Shown one piece after another: positions 1-7,786 of a stretch of 64,000 nt of DNA (position 1 is the first letter of the stretch; each line of letters begins with the position of its first letter). Under the pieces are notes generated by a model. The model was given only the letters and a program-made list of their open reading frames with translations, was not told where the DNA came from and searched no databases. Both the position numbers and the translations under genes were made by a program. This DNA comes from Micromonospora sp. FIMYZ51 (lineage in GTDB: Bacteria > Actinomycetota > Actinomycetes > Mycobacteriales > Micromonosporaceae): NCBI RefSeq assembly GCF_038246755.1, contig NZ_CP134706.1, positions 868,001-932,000 on the forward strand. The letters are read 5' to 3'.

Positions 1-246
1 GGCCGGGTAGCTGCCGGCGAGCAGTTCCCCCTCCAGCACCGGAAACGCGCCGAACAGGATGCCCACGGCGGCCACCAGCCAGACCTCGTTGCCGAGGAAG
101 AACGGCCCGACCGCGTTGAGGGCGGCCCGCCGCCGGGTCGGGTCCGCGCCCCGCGCCAGCAGCAGCCCGACGCCGTAGTCGTAGCCGCCGAGCACCAGGT
201 AGCTGGCGAAGAAGAGGCCGAGCAGGGCGTACCAGGCGAGTTCCAT
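1..246 (-). CDS. cydB: Cytochrome bd ubiquinol oxidase subunit II (partial)
   Basis: The first 82 codons of CydB, the second membrane subunit of the bd-type quinol oxidase, which reduces oxygen to water with electrons from menaquinol or ubiquinol. The translation opens MELAWYALLGLFFASYLVLG and continues with the family motif GGYDYGVGLLL and, around residue 50, GPFFLGNEVWLV, both typical of CydB. The ATG lies 12 bases after the cydA stop, so the two are co-transcribed. The rest of the gene lies beyond the left edge, so the call rests on the N-terminal quarter; I am confident of the family. Confidence 0.93.
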   Translation of the reverse strand, partial: MELAWYALLGLFFASYLVLGGYDYGVGLLLARGADPTRRRAALNAVGPFFLGNEVWLVAAVGILFGAFPVLEGELLAGSYPA

Positions 247-258
247 CGCAGTTCTCCC

Positions 259-1515
259 TCAGACGAAGGTGGGCTCGGGGTGGGCGTCGTCGGTGGCCGG
301 ATGGGCCGGCGGACGGCCGAGAGCGGGATCGGCGGCGCCTCGGGCGGCGTGTCGGGCCAGCAGCACCCAGTTGGTGACGGCGAGGGTGCCGAGCAGCAGC
401 GTGAAGCCGGTAAGTGAGGCGGCCATCAGCCATCCGCTGATCGGGGAGACGGCCTGGTCCACCGGCAGCAGCCCGTACGCCACCCAGGGCTGGCGGCCGA
501 TCTCGCGGGCGAGCCAGCCCAGGATCAGTGCCACGAACGGCACCGGCACGGCGAGCACGAGCAGCCAGAGCGGAACCCGGAGCCGGATGATCCAGTCCCG
601 CCAGAGCAGCGGCAGCAGCAGCCAGAGCAGGCCGAGACCGAAGCCGATCAGGATCATGAACCCGAGCCCGACGTTGGCCAGTACCGGCGGCAGGTAGTCG
701 CCCGGCCCGAACCGGGCGGTCCAGTCGGCGATCAGCGCCTCGGCCTCGGGGGTCTCGCCGCCGAACTTGGTCGGCTGCACCACGTTCACCGACCCGAACT
801 GGGCGAAGCCGAAGCCCTGCACGAGGCCGATCGACAGCGTGGCGGTGACCACACCGATCCGCAGCGAGGTGCGGAACAGGTCGTAATCGGTGGTGCGCCG
901 GAGCAGGTGCCAGGCGCTGATCCCGGCCATCAGCAGCCCGCCGGTGAGCAGGGCGGCCGACACCACGTGGCCGAGCGCCATCCCCAGCGCCGGGTTGGTC
1001 AGCAGCGCGGAGAAGTCGGTCAGGTGGGCGACGCCGTCGCGTACCTCGTAGCCGACCGGGTTCTGCAACCAGGAATTGGCCACCATGATCCAGAACGCCG
1101 AGGCGTACGCGGTGAGCGCGACGCCGTACAGCAGCGCGAGGTGTACGCCCCGGCGCAGCCGGTGCCAGCCGAAGATCCACATGCCGAGGAAGGTCGACTC
1201 CAGGAAGAAGGCGACGAGCGTCTCGATGGCAAGCGGAGCGCCGAAGACGTTGCCGACGTAGCGCGACAGCCCACTCCAGTTCAGCCCGAACTGGAACTCC
1301 ATCACGATGCCGGTGGCGATGCCGAGCACGTAATTGATCACGTAGAGCTGTCCCCAGAACCGGGTCAGCCGCTCCCAGCGGTGGTTGCCGGTGACCAGCC
1401 AGGCGGTCTGCAACCCGACGAGGAGGGTGACCAGGCCGAGGGTGACGGCCACGAAGAGGAAGTGCACCGACGCGGTCGCGGCGAACTGTAGGCGGGCGAG
1501 GAGCAGGGTGTCCAT
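259..1515 (-). CDS. cydA: Cytochrome bd ubiquinol oxidase subunit I
   Basis: CydA, the haem-carrying subunit (b558, b595, d) of cytochrome bd oxidase in the cytoplasmic membrane. 418 residues from the ATG at 1515, chosen because AGGAGA lies 6 bases before it; an upstream in-frame start adds eight residues without such a site. Visible family marks are the N-terminal haem-ligand His18 (ATASVHFLF), the acidic pair in AIETLVAFFLEST, the His in GMALGHVV and the GRQPW motif near residue 340. About 100 residues shorter than the E. coli protein: the quinol (Q) loop after FGFAQFG is short, as in many actinobacteria. First gene of cydAB; an imperfect dyad lies upstream. Confidence 0.95.
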   Translation of the reverse strand: MDTLLLARLQFAATASVHFLFVAVTLGLVTLLVGLQTAWLVTGNHRWERLTRFWGQLYVINYVLGIATGIVMEFQFGLNWSGLSRYVGNVFGAPLAIETLVAFFLESTFLGMWIFGWHRLRRGVHLALLYGVALTAYASAFWIMVANSWLQNPVGYEVRDGVAHLTDFSALLTNPALGMALGHVVSAALLTGGLLMAGISAWHLLRRTTDYDLFRTSLRIGVVTATLSIGLVQGFGFAQFGSVNVVQPTKFGGETPEAEALIADWTARFGPGDYLPPVLANVGLGFMILIGFGLGLLWLLLPLLWRDWIIRLRVPLWLLVLAVPVPFVALILGWLAREIGRQPWVAYGLLPVDQAVSPISGWLMAASLTGFTLLLGTLAVTNWVLLARHAARGAADPALGRPPAHPATDDAHPEPTFV

Positions 1516-1544
1516 GACCGGCTCTCCTGAGGGGATCAAGTGAG

Positions 1545-1576
1545 ATAGGGAGCCTACACGTAGAGACGCTACCTAT
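1545..1576. promoter_or_regulatory. Imperfect inverted repeat upstream of cydA
   Basis: ATAGGGAGC (1545-1553) and GCTACCTAT (1568-1576) are inverted copies matching at 8 of 9 positions, with a 14-base spacer that itself holds the palindromic core TACACGTA. It sits 30 to 60 bases before the cydA start, in the promoter region. It does not match the Rex consensus (TTGTGAA-N4-TTCACAA) often found at cyd genes, so the protein that would bind here is unknown. Confidence 0.35.
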
Positions 1577-1622
1577 TGCGCCGCGCGACGACCGGAGCCC
1601 GCATGATCAGGGTCAATTCAGG

Positions 1623-1646
1623 GTGGTCAGGTGGTCAGGTGGTCAG
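1623..1646. repeat. Three tandem GTGGTCAG octamers at the M56 gene stop
   Basis: The octamer GTGGTCAG is repeated three times without interruption. Read on the minus strand it puts TGA every eight bases, hence one TGA in each reading frame. The first TGA met is the stop codon of the M56 peptidase gene. This is a small tandem duplication; any role is unproven. Confidence 0.6.
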
Positions 1647-2548
1647 CTCAGGAAGAGCGAGATCGGCAGATAGGCGGCGGTGGTGGTCACCGCCAGCGCG
1701 ACGGCACCGAGCAGCCGGGGCGGGCGCTCGGTGACCAGCAGCCGCTGCACGCGTACGTCCAGGTCCCGGTCGCCCAGGCCGAGCGCGCCGGTCGGGGTGA
1801 TCCGGTTCTCGGCGGCGGCGAAGCGCCGCAGCGCCCCGGCCAGCGGCGCCTCGGCGTGCAACTCCCGCGCCTTGTCGTCGGCCCGCATCTCGACCAGCAG
1901 GCCGACCCGCTCGTGTGCCTGCCGGACCCAGCGCACCCAGGGCAGCGCCCGGCACAGCGCGGTGAACGGCAGCAACACCAGGTCGTGCCGCTCCTGTGCG
2001 TGTGCTCGCTCGTGGGCGAGCACCGCCGCCAACTCGGCCCGGTCGAGCAGGTTCAGCGTGCCGGCGCTGACCACCACCCGGGGCCGCATCCCCGGCAGGC
2101 AGTACGCGGCCGCGCCAGGGTGATCCAGCACCAGCGCCCCGGGCACGGTGGGATCCCGCCGGGCCACCAGGGTGAGCAACTCCCGGTGCCGGCGCTGGGC
2201 GCGTACCGTGCCGTGGATGCTGCGTACCGTCGTGGTGAGCAGCACCGCCCCGATGCCGAGACCGACGCCGACCAGCCCCAGGTGCACGACGCCCAGCTCG
2301 GCCGGCAGGGTGTTGTGCCACAGGTCGCCGGCGAGCGCGAGCAGGGCGCTGCCGGTGCCCCGCTGGTAAGGGGTCAGCCCGAGCGATATCGGCAGGCCCA
2401 CCGCGCTCAGGCCGGCGCCCAGGCCGACCGCCTGCCAGCAGAGGATCGCCACCCGGGGGCTGCGCCACGTCCAGGTGGACCGAGCCAACACCTGAGCGAT
2501 CAGCCAACACGCCACCATCGAGGCGGCGAAGTGCAGGGTGTGGGCCAC
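1643..2548 (-). CDS. M56-family membrane metallopeptidase (BlaR1-like)
   Basis: An integral membrane zinc protease of the M56 (BlaR1/MecR1) family, 301 residues. The zinc motif HERAH is at residues 179-183, with the likely third ligand Glu220 in LLVEMRADD. About four hydrophobic segments flank it (near residues 5-22, 33-55, 80-105 and the C-terminal end). There is no penicillin-binding sensor domain, so the input signal is unknown. The GTG at 2548 is preceded by AGGGG and lies 10 bases after the stop of the BlaI-type repressor gene. In such pairs the protease, once activated, leads to destruction of the repressor. That is family knowledge, not something the sequence proves here. Confidence 0.85.
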   Translation of the reverse strand: MAHTLHFAASMVACWLIAQVLARSTWTWRSPRVAILCWQAVGLGAGLSAVGLPISLGLTPYQRGTGSALLALAGDLWHNTLPAELGVVHLGLVGVGLGIGAVLLTTTVRSIHGTVRAQRRHRELLTLVARRDPTVPGALVLDHPGAAAYCLPGMRPRVVVSAGTLNLLDRAELAAVLAHERAHAQERHDLVLLPFTALCRALPWVRWVRQAHERVGLLVEMRADDKARELHAEAPLAGALRRFAAAENRITPTGALGLGDRDLDVRVQRLLVTERPPRLLGAVALAVTTTAAYLPISLFLS

Positions 2549-2558
2549 GGCGTCGCCC

Positions 2559-3029
2559 CTACCGTTCGGCCGTCTCGCCGGCCCGACCCGGCCGGGACGC
2601 CGGATCGGCCGCAGGTGCCTCGACCCGATCGGTGAGCGGCCCGCCGTCCGCCGGGCTCGACGCCATCCCGGCCTCGGCGGAGAGGGCGGCGCGCAGCACG
2701 TCGGCCTCGGTGCCGGTGACCGAGCGGGCGAACCGGACGAGCGCCGCGTCCCGGCTGCCGCCCAGGTCCAACGCCTCAAGCATGAGCTGGGCGATGTACG
2801 CCTCGCGGCTGGCCGCGGCCCGGTACCGCCAGGCCCGACCCTCGCGCTCGCGCTCGACCATGCCCTTGCCGGCGAGCCGATCCAGCACCGTCATCACCGT
2901 CGTGTACGCCAGCTCGCGCCCGTCCAGCGCCTCGGCCACCTCCCGCACCGTGACGCCGTGCGACGCGCCGGGGGCGCCGTCCCACAGCACATCCATCACC
3001 GCGCGTTCGAGGTCACCGAGCCGAGTCAC
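2559..3029 (-). CDS. BlaI/MecI/CopY-family transcriptional repressor
   Basis: A 156-residue winged-helix repressor of the BlaI (penicillinase repressor) family. The N-terminal RLGDLERAVMDVLW and the segment AYTTVMTVLDRLAGKGMVER (near residues 41-60) are the classical BlaI DNA-binding helices, followed by a dimerisation helix. The C-terminal 30 residues are variable and proline/glycine-rich. It is the first gene of a two-gene operon with the M56 protease. BlaI homologues control cell-wall stress or respiratory genes in actinobacteria (M. tuberculosis BlaI is reported to act on ATP synthase genes). The cytochrome bd genes lie downstream on the same strand, which makes respiratory control conceivable but unproven. 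Confidence 0.9.
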   Translation of the reverse strand: MTRLGDLERAVMDVLWDGAPGASHGVTVREVAEALDGRELAYTTVMTVLDRLAGKGMVEREREGRAWRYRAAASREAYIAQLMLEALDLGGSRDAALVRFARSVTGTEADVLRAALSAEAGMASSPADGGPLTDRVEAPAADPASRPGRAGETAER

Positions 3030-3117
3030 GCCGCAATCCTACCCCCCGTAGTAGTCCCCGCCCCTGGGGCAGCACCCCTGAAGCCGTAACCCAAGCTCGG
3101 ACCGCGCCCAGGTCAGG

Positions 3118-3185
3118 TTTCCGGGGAGCCCCGCCCGCGCAGGGATCAAGCCTGACCGCCCGGAGCGGGCGGGGCTCCCCGGAAA
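3118..3185 (-). terminator. Perfect 21-bp inverted repeat, probable terminator
   Basis: The 21 bases at 3118-3138 (starting TTTCCGGGGAGCC) are exactly the reverse complement of 3165-3185, with a 26-base loop. It begins 24 bases after the stop of the short aldehyde dehydrogenase gene and separates that operon from the blaI operon. It has no U-tract, as is usual for high-GC actinomycete terminators. Confidence 0.75.
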
Positions 3186-3209
3186 CCCTCCACAGCGCGA
3201 ACCGGGAAC

Positions 3210-4034
3210 TCAGACCCCCTTCGGGTGCCAGACCGTCTTCGTCTCCAGCAACGCGGTCATCCGGCTCAGGCCCGGATCCGCCGACCAGTCGTGATCGGCG
3301 GGCACCGGCCGGAGCACCCGCTTGAGGTTCTCCGCCGCCTTGACCTCCAGATCGGCCGCCAACTCCGGGTCGGCCACGCCGGTCAGGTCGATCGCGTTGA
3401 CGTCCATGTGCGCGGCAAGCGTCGGCACGGTCTCCGGCAGCCGGCCGGTGAGGATGTTGACCACACCGCCGGGCAGGTCGGAGGTGGCCAGCACCTCGGC
3501 CAGGGTCACCGCGGCCAGCGGGGCGGCCGGCGAGGCGGCCACCACCACGGTGTTCCCGGTCACGATCGCCGGGGCGATCACGCTGACCAGGCCGAGCAGC
3601 GCCGGTGCCTCGGGAGCCACCACCGCCACCACGCCGGTCGGTTCCGGCGCGGAGAGGTTGAAGTACGGCCCGGCCACCGGGTTGGCACCGCCGTAGACCT
3701 GCGGCAGCTTGTCCGACCAGCCCGCGTACCAGACCCAGCGGTCGGTCGCCGCGTCCACCTCGTCGCCGGGTACGCCGAGGGCGACGAACTGCTCGCGCCG
3801 ACCTTCCAGCATCTCGGCCACCCGGTAGAGAATCTGACCCCGGTTGTACGCGGTAGCCCCGGCCCACCCCTTGCCGGCGGCGCGGGCGGCGACCACGGCG
3901 TCCCGGGCGTCCTTGCGGGAGGCCAGCGACACGTTGGAGTCCTGCACGAGATACGACCGTCCCGACTCGCTACGCGGGAACTTCCCGCCGATGAAGAGCT
4001 TGTACGTCTTGCGTACCGCGACCCGCTCAGACAT
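3210..4034 (-). CDS. Half-size aldehyde dehydrogenase-like protein lacking the catalytic domain
   Basis: 274 residues that align with the N-terminal, NAD-binding half of aldehyde dehydrogenases (YKLFIGGKFPRSESGRSY, YYAGW-like WVWYAGWSDKLPQ, GNTVVV, LPGGVVNILTG) and then stop. The lysine of the usual KPAE motif is replaced (VVAASPAAP), the ELGGK glutamate region is absent and there is no catalytic cysteine segment. It therefore cannot be an active dehydrogenase alone. Its ATG overlaps the stop of the full-length dehydrogenase gene by eight bases (ATGTCTGA), a strong sign of coupled translation and of a complex or accessory role. From memory a deoC / dehydrogenase / short dehydrogenase order recurs in actinomycetes, which argues against a recent pseudogene. 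Confidence 0.85.
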   Translation of the reverse strand: MSERVAVRKTYKLFIGGKFPRSESGRSYLVQDSNVSLASRKDARDAVVAARAAGKGWAGATAYNRGQILYRVAEMLEGRREQFVALGVPGDEVDAATDRWVWYAGWSDKLPQVYGGANPVAGPYFNLSAPEPTGVVAVVAPEAPALLGLVSVIAPAIVTGNTVVVAASPAAPLAAVTLAEVLATSDLPGGVVNILTGRLPETVPTLAAHMDVNAIDLTGVADPELAADLEVKAAENLKRVLRPVPADHDWSADPGLSRMTALLETKTVWHPKGV

Positions 4035-5457
4035 TGAGGTACGCCTCCAGCCCGTGCCGGCCACCCTCGCGGCCGTAGCCCGACTCCTTGTAGCCGCCGA
4101 ACGGCGAGGTCGGGTCGAACTTGTTGAACGTGTTGGCCCAGACCACGCCGGCCCGCAGCCGGTCGGCCAGCCAGAGAATCCGGGAGCCCTTGTCGGTCCA
4201 GATCCCGGCCGACAGCCCGTACGGCGTGTTGTTCGCCTTCTCCACCGCCTCGGCCGGGGTGCGGAAGGTGAGCACGGAGAGCACCGGGCCGAAGATCTCC
4301 TCGCGGGCGATCCGGTGCGCCTGGGTGACCCCGGTGAAGATGGTCGGCGCGAACCAGAAGCCGCGCTCGGGCAGCTCGCACGGCGGCGACCAGCGCTGCG
4401 CGCCCTCGGCGGCACCGGCCTCGGAGAGTTCCTTGATCCGGGCCAGCTGGGCGGCCGAGTTGATCGCCCCGATGTCGGTGTTCTTGTCCAGCGGGTCGCC
4501 GACGCGCAACTGGGCCATCCGGCGCTTGAGCGACTCCAGCACCTGCTCGGCGACCGACTCCTGAACCAGCAGCCGGGAACCGGCGCAGCAGACGTGGCCC
4601 TGGTTGAAGAAGATGCCGTTGACGATTCCCTCGACCGCCTGGTCGATCGGAGCATCGTCGAAGACGATGTTCGCGGCCTTACCGCCCAGCTCCAGGGTGA
4701 GCTTCTTGCGCGTACCGGCGACCGCGCGGGCGATGGCCCGGCCGACGTCGGTGGAACCGGTGAAGGCGACCTTGTCCACGCCGTCGTGCTCCACCAGCGC
4801 CCGGCCGGTGTCGCCGGCACCGGTGACGATGTTGACCACGCCGGGCGGCAGGTCGGCCTGCTGGCAGATGTCGGCGAAGAGCAGCGCGGTCAGCGGGGTG
4901 GTCTCGGCCGGCTTCAGCACCACCGTGTTGCCCGCCGCCAGCGCGGGGGCGATCTTCCAGGCCAGCATCAGCAGCGGAAAGTTCCACGGGATGACCTGCG
5001 CGGCCACGCCGAGCGGCTGCGGGTTCGCCCCGAAGCCAGCGTGCGGAAGCTTGTCGGCCCAGCCCGCGTAGTAGAAGAAGTGCGCGGCGACCAGCGGCAG
5101 GTCGACGTCGCGGGACTCCCTGATCGGCTTGCCGTTGTCAAGCGACTCCAGCACGGCCAGCTCGCGGGAACGCTCCTGGATGATCCGGGCGATCCGGTAC
5201 AGGTACTTGGCCCGGTCCCGGCCCGGCATCGGACCCCAGACCTTCTCGTACGCCTGCCGAGCGGCACGGACCGCGCGGTCCACATCCTGCGCGCCACCCT
5301 CGGCGATCTCGGCCAGCACCTCCTCGGAGGCCGGGTTCACCGACTTGAAGCTGCCGCCGTCGGCCGGGTCGACGAACTTGCCGTCGATGAACAGGCCGTA
5401 GGACGGTTTGAGGTCCACCACCGAGCGCGACTCGGGGGCGGGAGCATATTCGAACAT
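4027..5457 (-). CDS. NAD-dependent aldehyde dehydrogenase
   Basis: A complete 476-residue aldehyde dehydrogenase: N159 in PWNF, K182 in LKPAE, the general base E256 in ELGGK, and the nucleophile C290 in NQGHVCCAGSR are all present. It oxidises an aldehyde to the acid with NAD(P). It starts 5 bases after deoC, whose product releases acetaldehyde from deoxyribose 5-phosphate, so acetaldehyde is the natural candidate substrate (inference from context). The short non-catalytic paralogue follows with an 8-base overlap. Substrate and cofactor choice cannot be read from the sequence with confidence. Confidence 0.92.
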   Translation of the reverse strand: MFEYAPAPESRSVVDLKPSYGLFIDGKFVDPADGGSFKSVNPASEEVLAEIAEGGAQDVDRAVRAARQAYEKVWGPMPGRDRAKYLYRIARIIQERSRELAVLESLDNGKPIRESRDVDLPLVAAHFFYYAGWADKLPHAGFGANPQPLGVAAQVIPWNFPLLMLAWKIAPALAAGNTVVLKPAETTPLTALLFADICQQADLPPGVVNIVTGAGDTGRALVEHDGVDKVAFTGSTDVGRAIARAVAGTRKKLTLELGGKAANIVFDDAPIDQAVEGIVNGIFFNQGHVCCAGSRLLVQESVAEQVLESLKRRMAQLRVGDPLDKNTDIGAINSAAQLARIKELSEAGAAEGAQRWSPPCELPERGFWFAPTIFTGVTQAHRIAREEIFGPVLSVLTFRTPAEAVEKANNTPYGLSAGIWTDKGSRILWLADRLRAGVVWANTFNKFDPTSPFGGYKESGYGREGGRHGLEAYLNV

Positions 5458-5462
5458 CGCGG

Positions 5463-6422
5463 TCAGTCCAGGGTGAAGTAGTCGGGACCGGCGTAGACGC
5501 CGGTCTTCAGCTTGGTGCGCTGCATCAGCAGGTCGTTGAGGAGGCTGGACGCGCCGAAGCGGAACCAGTCCGGGTCCAGCCAGTCCGGCCCGACGGTCTC
5601 GTTGACCATGACCAGGTACTTGATGGCGTCCTTGGTGTTCTTGATGCCGCCGGCCGGCTTCACACCGACCTGCCGCCCGGTGGCGGCCCGGAAGTCGCGG
5701 ACCGCCTCCAGCATCACCAGAGTCACCGGCAGGGTGGCCGCGACCGGGACCTTGCCGGTGGAGGTCTTGATGAAGTCGCCGCCGGCAAGCATCGCCAGCC
5801 AGGAGGCACGGCGCACGTTGTCGTACGTGGCCAGCTCGCCGGTCTCCAGGATCACCTTGAGGTGCGCGTCGCCGCAGGCTTGCTTGGTCGCCACGATCTC
5901 GTCGTACACCTCGGCGTAGCGGCCGGCCAGGAAGGCACCCCGGTTGATCACCATGTCGATCTCGTCCGCGCCCGCCCCGACGGCCGCACGGGTGTCGGCG
6001 AGCTTGACCTCCAGCGGTGCCTGACCGGACGGGAAGGCGGTCGCCACGCTGGCCAGGTGGACCTTGCTGCCGCGCAGCACCTCGGCCACGTGCGGGACCA
6101 TCGACGGGTAGACGCAGACCGCGCCGACGTGCGGGCAGGACGGGTCGGCCGGGTCCGGGCGCAGTGCCTTGGCGGCGAGCGCCCGCACCTTGCCCGGGGT
6201 GTCCGCGCCCTCAAGCGTCGTCAGGTCGACCATCCGGATGGCGAGATCGATCGCCTGGGCCTTGGCGGTGGTCTTGATGGATCGGGTGCCGAGTTGGGCT
6301 GCCCGCTGCTCCGCGCCGACCTGGTCCACGCCCGGTAGGCCGTGCAGGAAGGTCCGCAGAGCGGTCTCGGATCGTCCCAGTTCGGTGAGGTCCGACCGGG
6401 CCGACGTCGCTGTCGCCGTCAT
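5463..6422 (-). CDS. deoC: Deoxyribose-phosphate aldolase
   Basis: DeoC cleaves 2-deoxyribose 5-phosphate to glyceraldehyde 3-phosphate and acetaldehyde, the last step of deoxynucleoside salvage. 319 residues, the longer form of the family. The Schiff-base lysine lies in GGDFIKTSTGK and the second active-site lysine in VGVKPAGGIKNT; the aspartate segment GADEIDMVINRG is also clear. It heads the deoC-aldehyde dehydrogenase operon and is divergent from upp, another nucleotide-salvage gene. There is no Shine-Dalgarno sequence; a good -10 hexamer TAGACT ends seven bases before the ATG, suggesting a leaderless mRNA. Two palindromes overlap the promoter. Confidence 0.95.
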   Translation of the reverse strand: MTATATSARSDLTELGRSETALRTFLHGLPGVDQVGAEQRAAQLGTRSIKTTAKAQAIDLAIRMVDLTTLEGADTPGKVRALAAKALRPDPADPSCPHVGAVCVYPSMVPHVAEVLRGSKVHLASVATAFPSGQAPLEVKLADTRAAVGAGADEIDMVINRGAFLAGRYAEVYDEIVATKQACGDAHLKVILETGELATYDNVRRASWLAMLAGGDFIKTSTGKVPVAATLPVTLVMLEAVRDFRAATGRQVGVKPAGGIKNTKDAIKYLVMVNETVGPDWLDPDWFRFGASSLLNDLLMQRTKLKTGVYAGPDYFTLD

Positions 6423-6429
6423 GGCTCGA

Positions 6430-6465
6430 AGTCTACGCAGGTCGACCTGGAGTGATCTTGATCAC
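6430..6465 (-). promoter_or_regulatory. deoC promoter with two operator-like palindromes
   Basis: On the minus strand TAGACT (6435-6430) ends seven bases before the deoC ATG. Directly upstream are the perfect 12-bp palindrome CAGGTCGACCTG (6438-6449) and the perfect dyad GTGATC-TT-GATCAC (6452-6465). Both would cover the RNA polymerase site, as expected for a repressor of a catabolic operon. No good -35 hexamer is visible. The regulator is not identified. Confidence 0.5.
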
Positions 6466-6555
6466 GGCAGCTGCTGGGCGCGCAAGGGTGAGCGACGTCG
6501 CTGGTCCGGGCCGGGCCGGTCGCGGCAGCCGCCCGGGCAGGTAGGTTGAGCGATC

Positions 6556-7188
6556 GTGGACGTACTCGTCATTGACCATCCGCTCGCCCAGTCCCGGCTG
6601 ACCGCCATGCGGGACGAACGGACCGACTCCGCCTCGTTCCGGGCCGCGCTGCACGAACTCACCACCATGCTGGTGTACGAGGCAGCCCGCTACTTCCCGG
6701 TCGAGAAGTACCCGGTGCGTACCCCCGTCACCGACACCGACGGCACCCGGCTGGCCAACCCGCCGCTGCTGGTGCCGGTGCTGCGGGCCGGTCTCGGCAT
6801 GGCCGACGCCGCGCTGGGGCTGCTGCCCGAGTCCTCGATGGGCTTCGTCGGGCTGGCCCGCGACGAGGAGACGTTCGCGCCGCGTGCCTACATGGAATCC
6901 CTGCCCCGGGACCTGAGCGGCCTGCCGGTGCTGGTCCTCGACCCGATGCTGGCCACCGGAGGGTCGCTGGAGCACTGCTGCCGGCTGCTGGCCGAACGCG
7001 GCTGTACCGAGATCACCGTGCTCTGCGTGCTCGCGGCCCCGGCGGGCATCGCGCGGCTGGAGCGCTCCGGCCTACCGTTGCGCCTGGTCACCGCCGCCAT
7101 CGACGATGGCCTCAACGACAGCAAGTTCATCGTGCCGGGTCTCGGCGACGCCGGTGACCGGCAGTTCGGCGGCATGCCCCGGTTCTGA
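6556..7188 (+). CDS. upp: Uracil phosphoribosyltransferase
   Basis: Upp salvages uracil by joining it to PRPP to form UMP in the cytosol. 210 residues, the usual length. The PRPP loop is [12 protein letters not shown] (near residues 127-138) and the uracil-binding end is visible in [16 protein letters not shown]. Translation starts at GTG 6556 ([12 protein letters not shown], the normal family N-terminus). Divergent from deoC and convergent with the Nudix gene, whose stop is one base away. The nearby phosphohexomutase repeats the upp-pmmB neighbourhood I recall from mycobacteria. Confidence 0.96.
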   Translation: MDVLVIDHPLAQSRLTAMRDERTDSASFRAALHELTTMLVYEAARYFPVEKYPVRTPVTDTDGTRLANPPLLVPVLRAGLGMADAALGLLPESSMGFVGLARDEETFAPRAYMESLPRDLSGLPVLVLDPMLATGGSLEHCCRLLAERGCTEITVLCVLAAPAGIARLERSGLPLRLVTAAIDDGLNDSKFIVPGLGDAGDRQFGGMPRF

Positions 7189-7189
7189 C

Positions 7190-7681
7190 TCAGCCGGTCA
7201 GGGTGTGCGACCAGCTCTGCGGTACGCCACCGGAGAACGGCTGCACGCCGTGGAAGAGCCGAGGCGGCTCGGCGAAGACCAGCGGCAGGAAGTTGGCGTC
7301 GCTGGGGCGTACCGGCACCCGGCCGGTGAGCAGGTCCGCCACCGGGTGCCAGGCCAGGGTGCCCTCCGGGCACTCCCGGTACGGCTGACCGGACCACCCG
7401 GTGACCCGGAAGACGAAGGCGAACCAGTTCTCCCCGGCCCGACCGAACCCGGGCCAGGAGATGGTGCCGGCCAACTCCAACTCGTGGCAGTCCAGCCCGG
7501 ACTCCTCCCGGATCTCCCGGGCCATCCCGGCGGCGGCGTCCTCGCCCGGCTCCAACTTGCCGCCGAGCCCGTTGCAGTAGCCCAGGTGCAGGTCGTCGGG
7601 GCGCCGATCACGGTGCACCAGCAGCACCTGACGCCGGTCCGGGGTGAGCAGATAGCCGAGGGTCGCCATGATCGCCTGCAC
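7190..7681 (-). CDS. Nudix hydrolase (MutT-like)
   Basis: A 163-residue Nudix protein with a perfect Nudix box starting at GGKLEPGEDAAAG and ending REIREESGL (near residues 40-62), the Mg-binding pyrophosphohydrolase motif. Closest in look to 8-oxo-dGTP / oxidised nucleotide diphosphatases, which clean the nucleotide pool; substrate specificity cannot be read reliably. The first possible start is GTG 7681; the ATG at 7669 (MATLGYLL), preceded by GCAGG, is an equally good choice. It faces upp tail to tail with one base between the stop codons. Confidence 0.88.
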   Translation of the reverse strand: MQAIMATLGYLLTPDRRQVLLVHRDRRPDDLHLGYCNGLGGKLEPGEDAAAGMAREIREESGLDCHELELAGTISWPGFGRAGENWFAFVFRVTGWSGQPYRECPEGTLAWHPVADLLTGRVPVRPSDANFLPLVFAEPPRLFHGVQPFSGGVPQSWSHTLTG

Positions 7682-7786
7682 CCGGACACCGTACGTTCAT
7701 CGCTTCCGGTTCGGACCGGGCCGCGCCGTGTGGCGGGGTGGATTTGACCCGCGACGAGTGGGGTGCAGGGACTAGCGTCTCGGAAC

